The notes under the pieces are model-generated. The model made no database searches and was not told the DNA's origin. It was given only the letters and a program-made list of their open reading frames with translations. Source: an uncultured Collinsella sp. (GTDB lineage: Bacteria > Actinomycetota > Coriobacteriia > Coriobacteriales > Coriobacteriaceae). Taken from it: a stretch of 11,403 nt of DNA. Position numbers and translations under genes: made by a program. Positions 11,219-11,403 of this stretch are shown here, in pieces. Every line of letters starts with the position of its first letter. Within the stretch, counting starts at the first letter, position 1. The stretch covers positions 1-11,403 of the forward strand of contig CALLFD010000092.1 of assembly GCA_937997605.1 (NCBI GenBank), in the 5' to 3' direction.

Positions 11219-11403
11219 CTAGTCAAACAGGCTCGGCATGTCGTTTTCCTTCATGAGGGCACCGGCTGAGGGGAGGCTCTGCGCGGTGAACTTCTCGGCC
11301 GAGACGCCGGCGCCAAGAATTTCCTCGGTCGTGCCGACGGTGGTGACCGAGCGGCCCTTCTTGGCGGTAAAGGCCTGGACGCCCTGCGTGTTGGTGGTCG
11401 TCT
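11219..11403 (-). CDS. Unrecognised protein, C-terminal part (cut by window edge)
   Basis: The last 61 codons of a minus-strand gene are visible. They read TTTNTQGVQAFTAKKGRSVT, then TVGTTEEILGAGVSAEKFTA and QSLPSAGALMKENDMPSLFD, ending at TAG 11219-11221. GC-rich third positions and the strong terminator that follows show a real, expressed gene. The ending MPSLFD resembles, weakly, the short clamp-binding tails (QxxLF) of some DNA metabolism proteins, but the first residue does not fit and I would not assign a function. Its composition matches a chromosomal core gene, so it may mark the end of the accessory segment. Confidence 0.75.
   Translation of the reverse strand, partial: TTTNTQGVQAFTAKKGRSVTTVGTTEEILGAGVSAEKFTAQSLPSAGALMKENDMPSLFD

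Overview
The window looks like an accessory stretch of a high-GC, Gram-positive gut actinobacterium, most likely a Coriobacteriia member close to Collinsella. This is inferred from base composition, strong AAGGAG/GGAGG ribosome sites, an LPXTG wall-anchored protein, a DUF6508 protein and the mix of HxlR, MerR, flavoprotein and AAA ATPase genes. No rRNA, tRNA, CRISPR array or transposase was seen.

Bases 1-700 are a scar region. A terminator-like hairpin is followed by a TetR regulator cut off after 33 codons. It is joined directly to a fragment of a type I restriction specificity subunit (HsdS), which carries an in-frame TAG where a Trp codon is expected. A compact structured element (573-628) lies in the gene-free stretch that follows.

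Bases 709-3413 form an intact redox/electrophile-stress type unit. A MerR regulator on the minus strand diverges from a plus-strand operon encoding a cupin, a carboxymuconolactone decarboxylase-like protein, an aldo/keto reductase and a flavodoxin. The shared promoter has the 19-bp -35/-10 spacing and central dyad typical of MerR-activated promoters. Bases 3660-4491 hold a second divergent pair, a small cupin (minus) and an HxlR regulator (plus), with a perfect 8+8-bp dyad between them. Bases 4492-5106 hold a small Cys/His-rich ORF and a possible gene tail. Bases 5107-6027 encode a secreted LPXTG-anchored surface protein on the minus strand.

Bases 6250-11035 are the most interesting part. An intact flavodoxin-fold (iron-sulfur flavoprotein-like) gene with its leader and 3' inverted repeat (6251-6956) is repeated in direct orientation at 9383-9845. 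The second copy has lost about 244 bp, covering the start, the FMN loop and the Cys cluster. Between the copies, on the minus strand, sit a fused GmrSD-type (DUF262+DUF1524) type IV restriction enzyme gene and, 9 bp downstream, a DUF6508 gene. The island is therefore bounded by about 0.5-0.7 kb direct repeats, and recombination between them would remove it and leave one intact flavoprotein gene. Right of the damaged copy is an AAA ATPase with a C-terminal winged helix. Upstream of it lie three 19-bp repeats whose TTGC(A/T)A motifs recur every 9/10 bp, ending at the ribosome binding site. Two units of the same repeat with the same phasing also sit at 6975-7011, beside the left flavoprotein copy and with no ATPase attached.

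The right edge (11219-11403) contains the 3' end of an unrecognised minus-strand gene followed by a strong intrinsic terminator.
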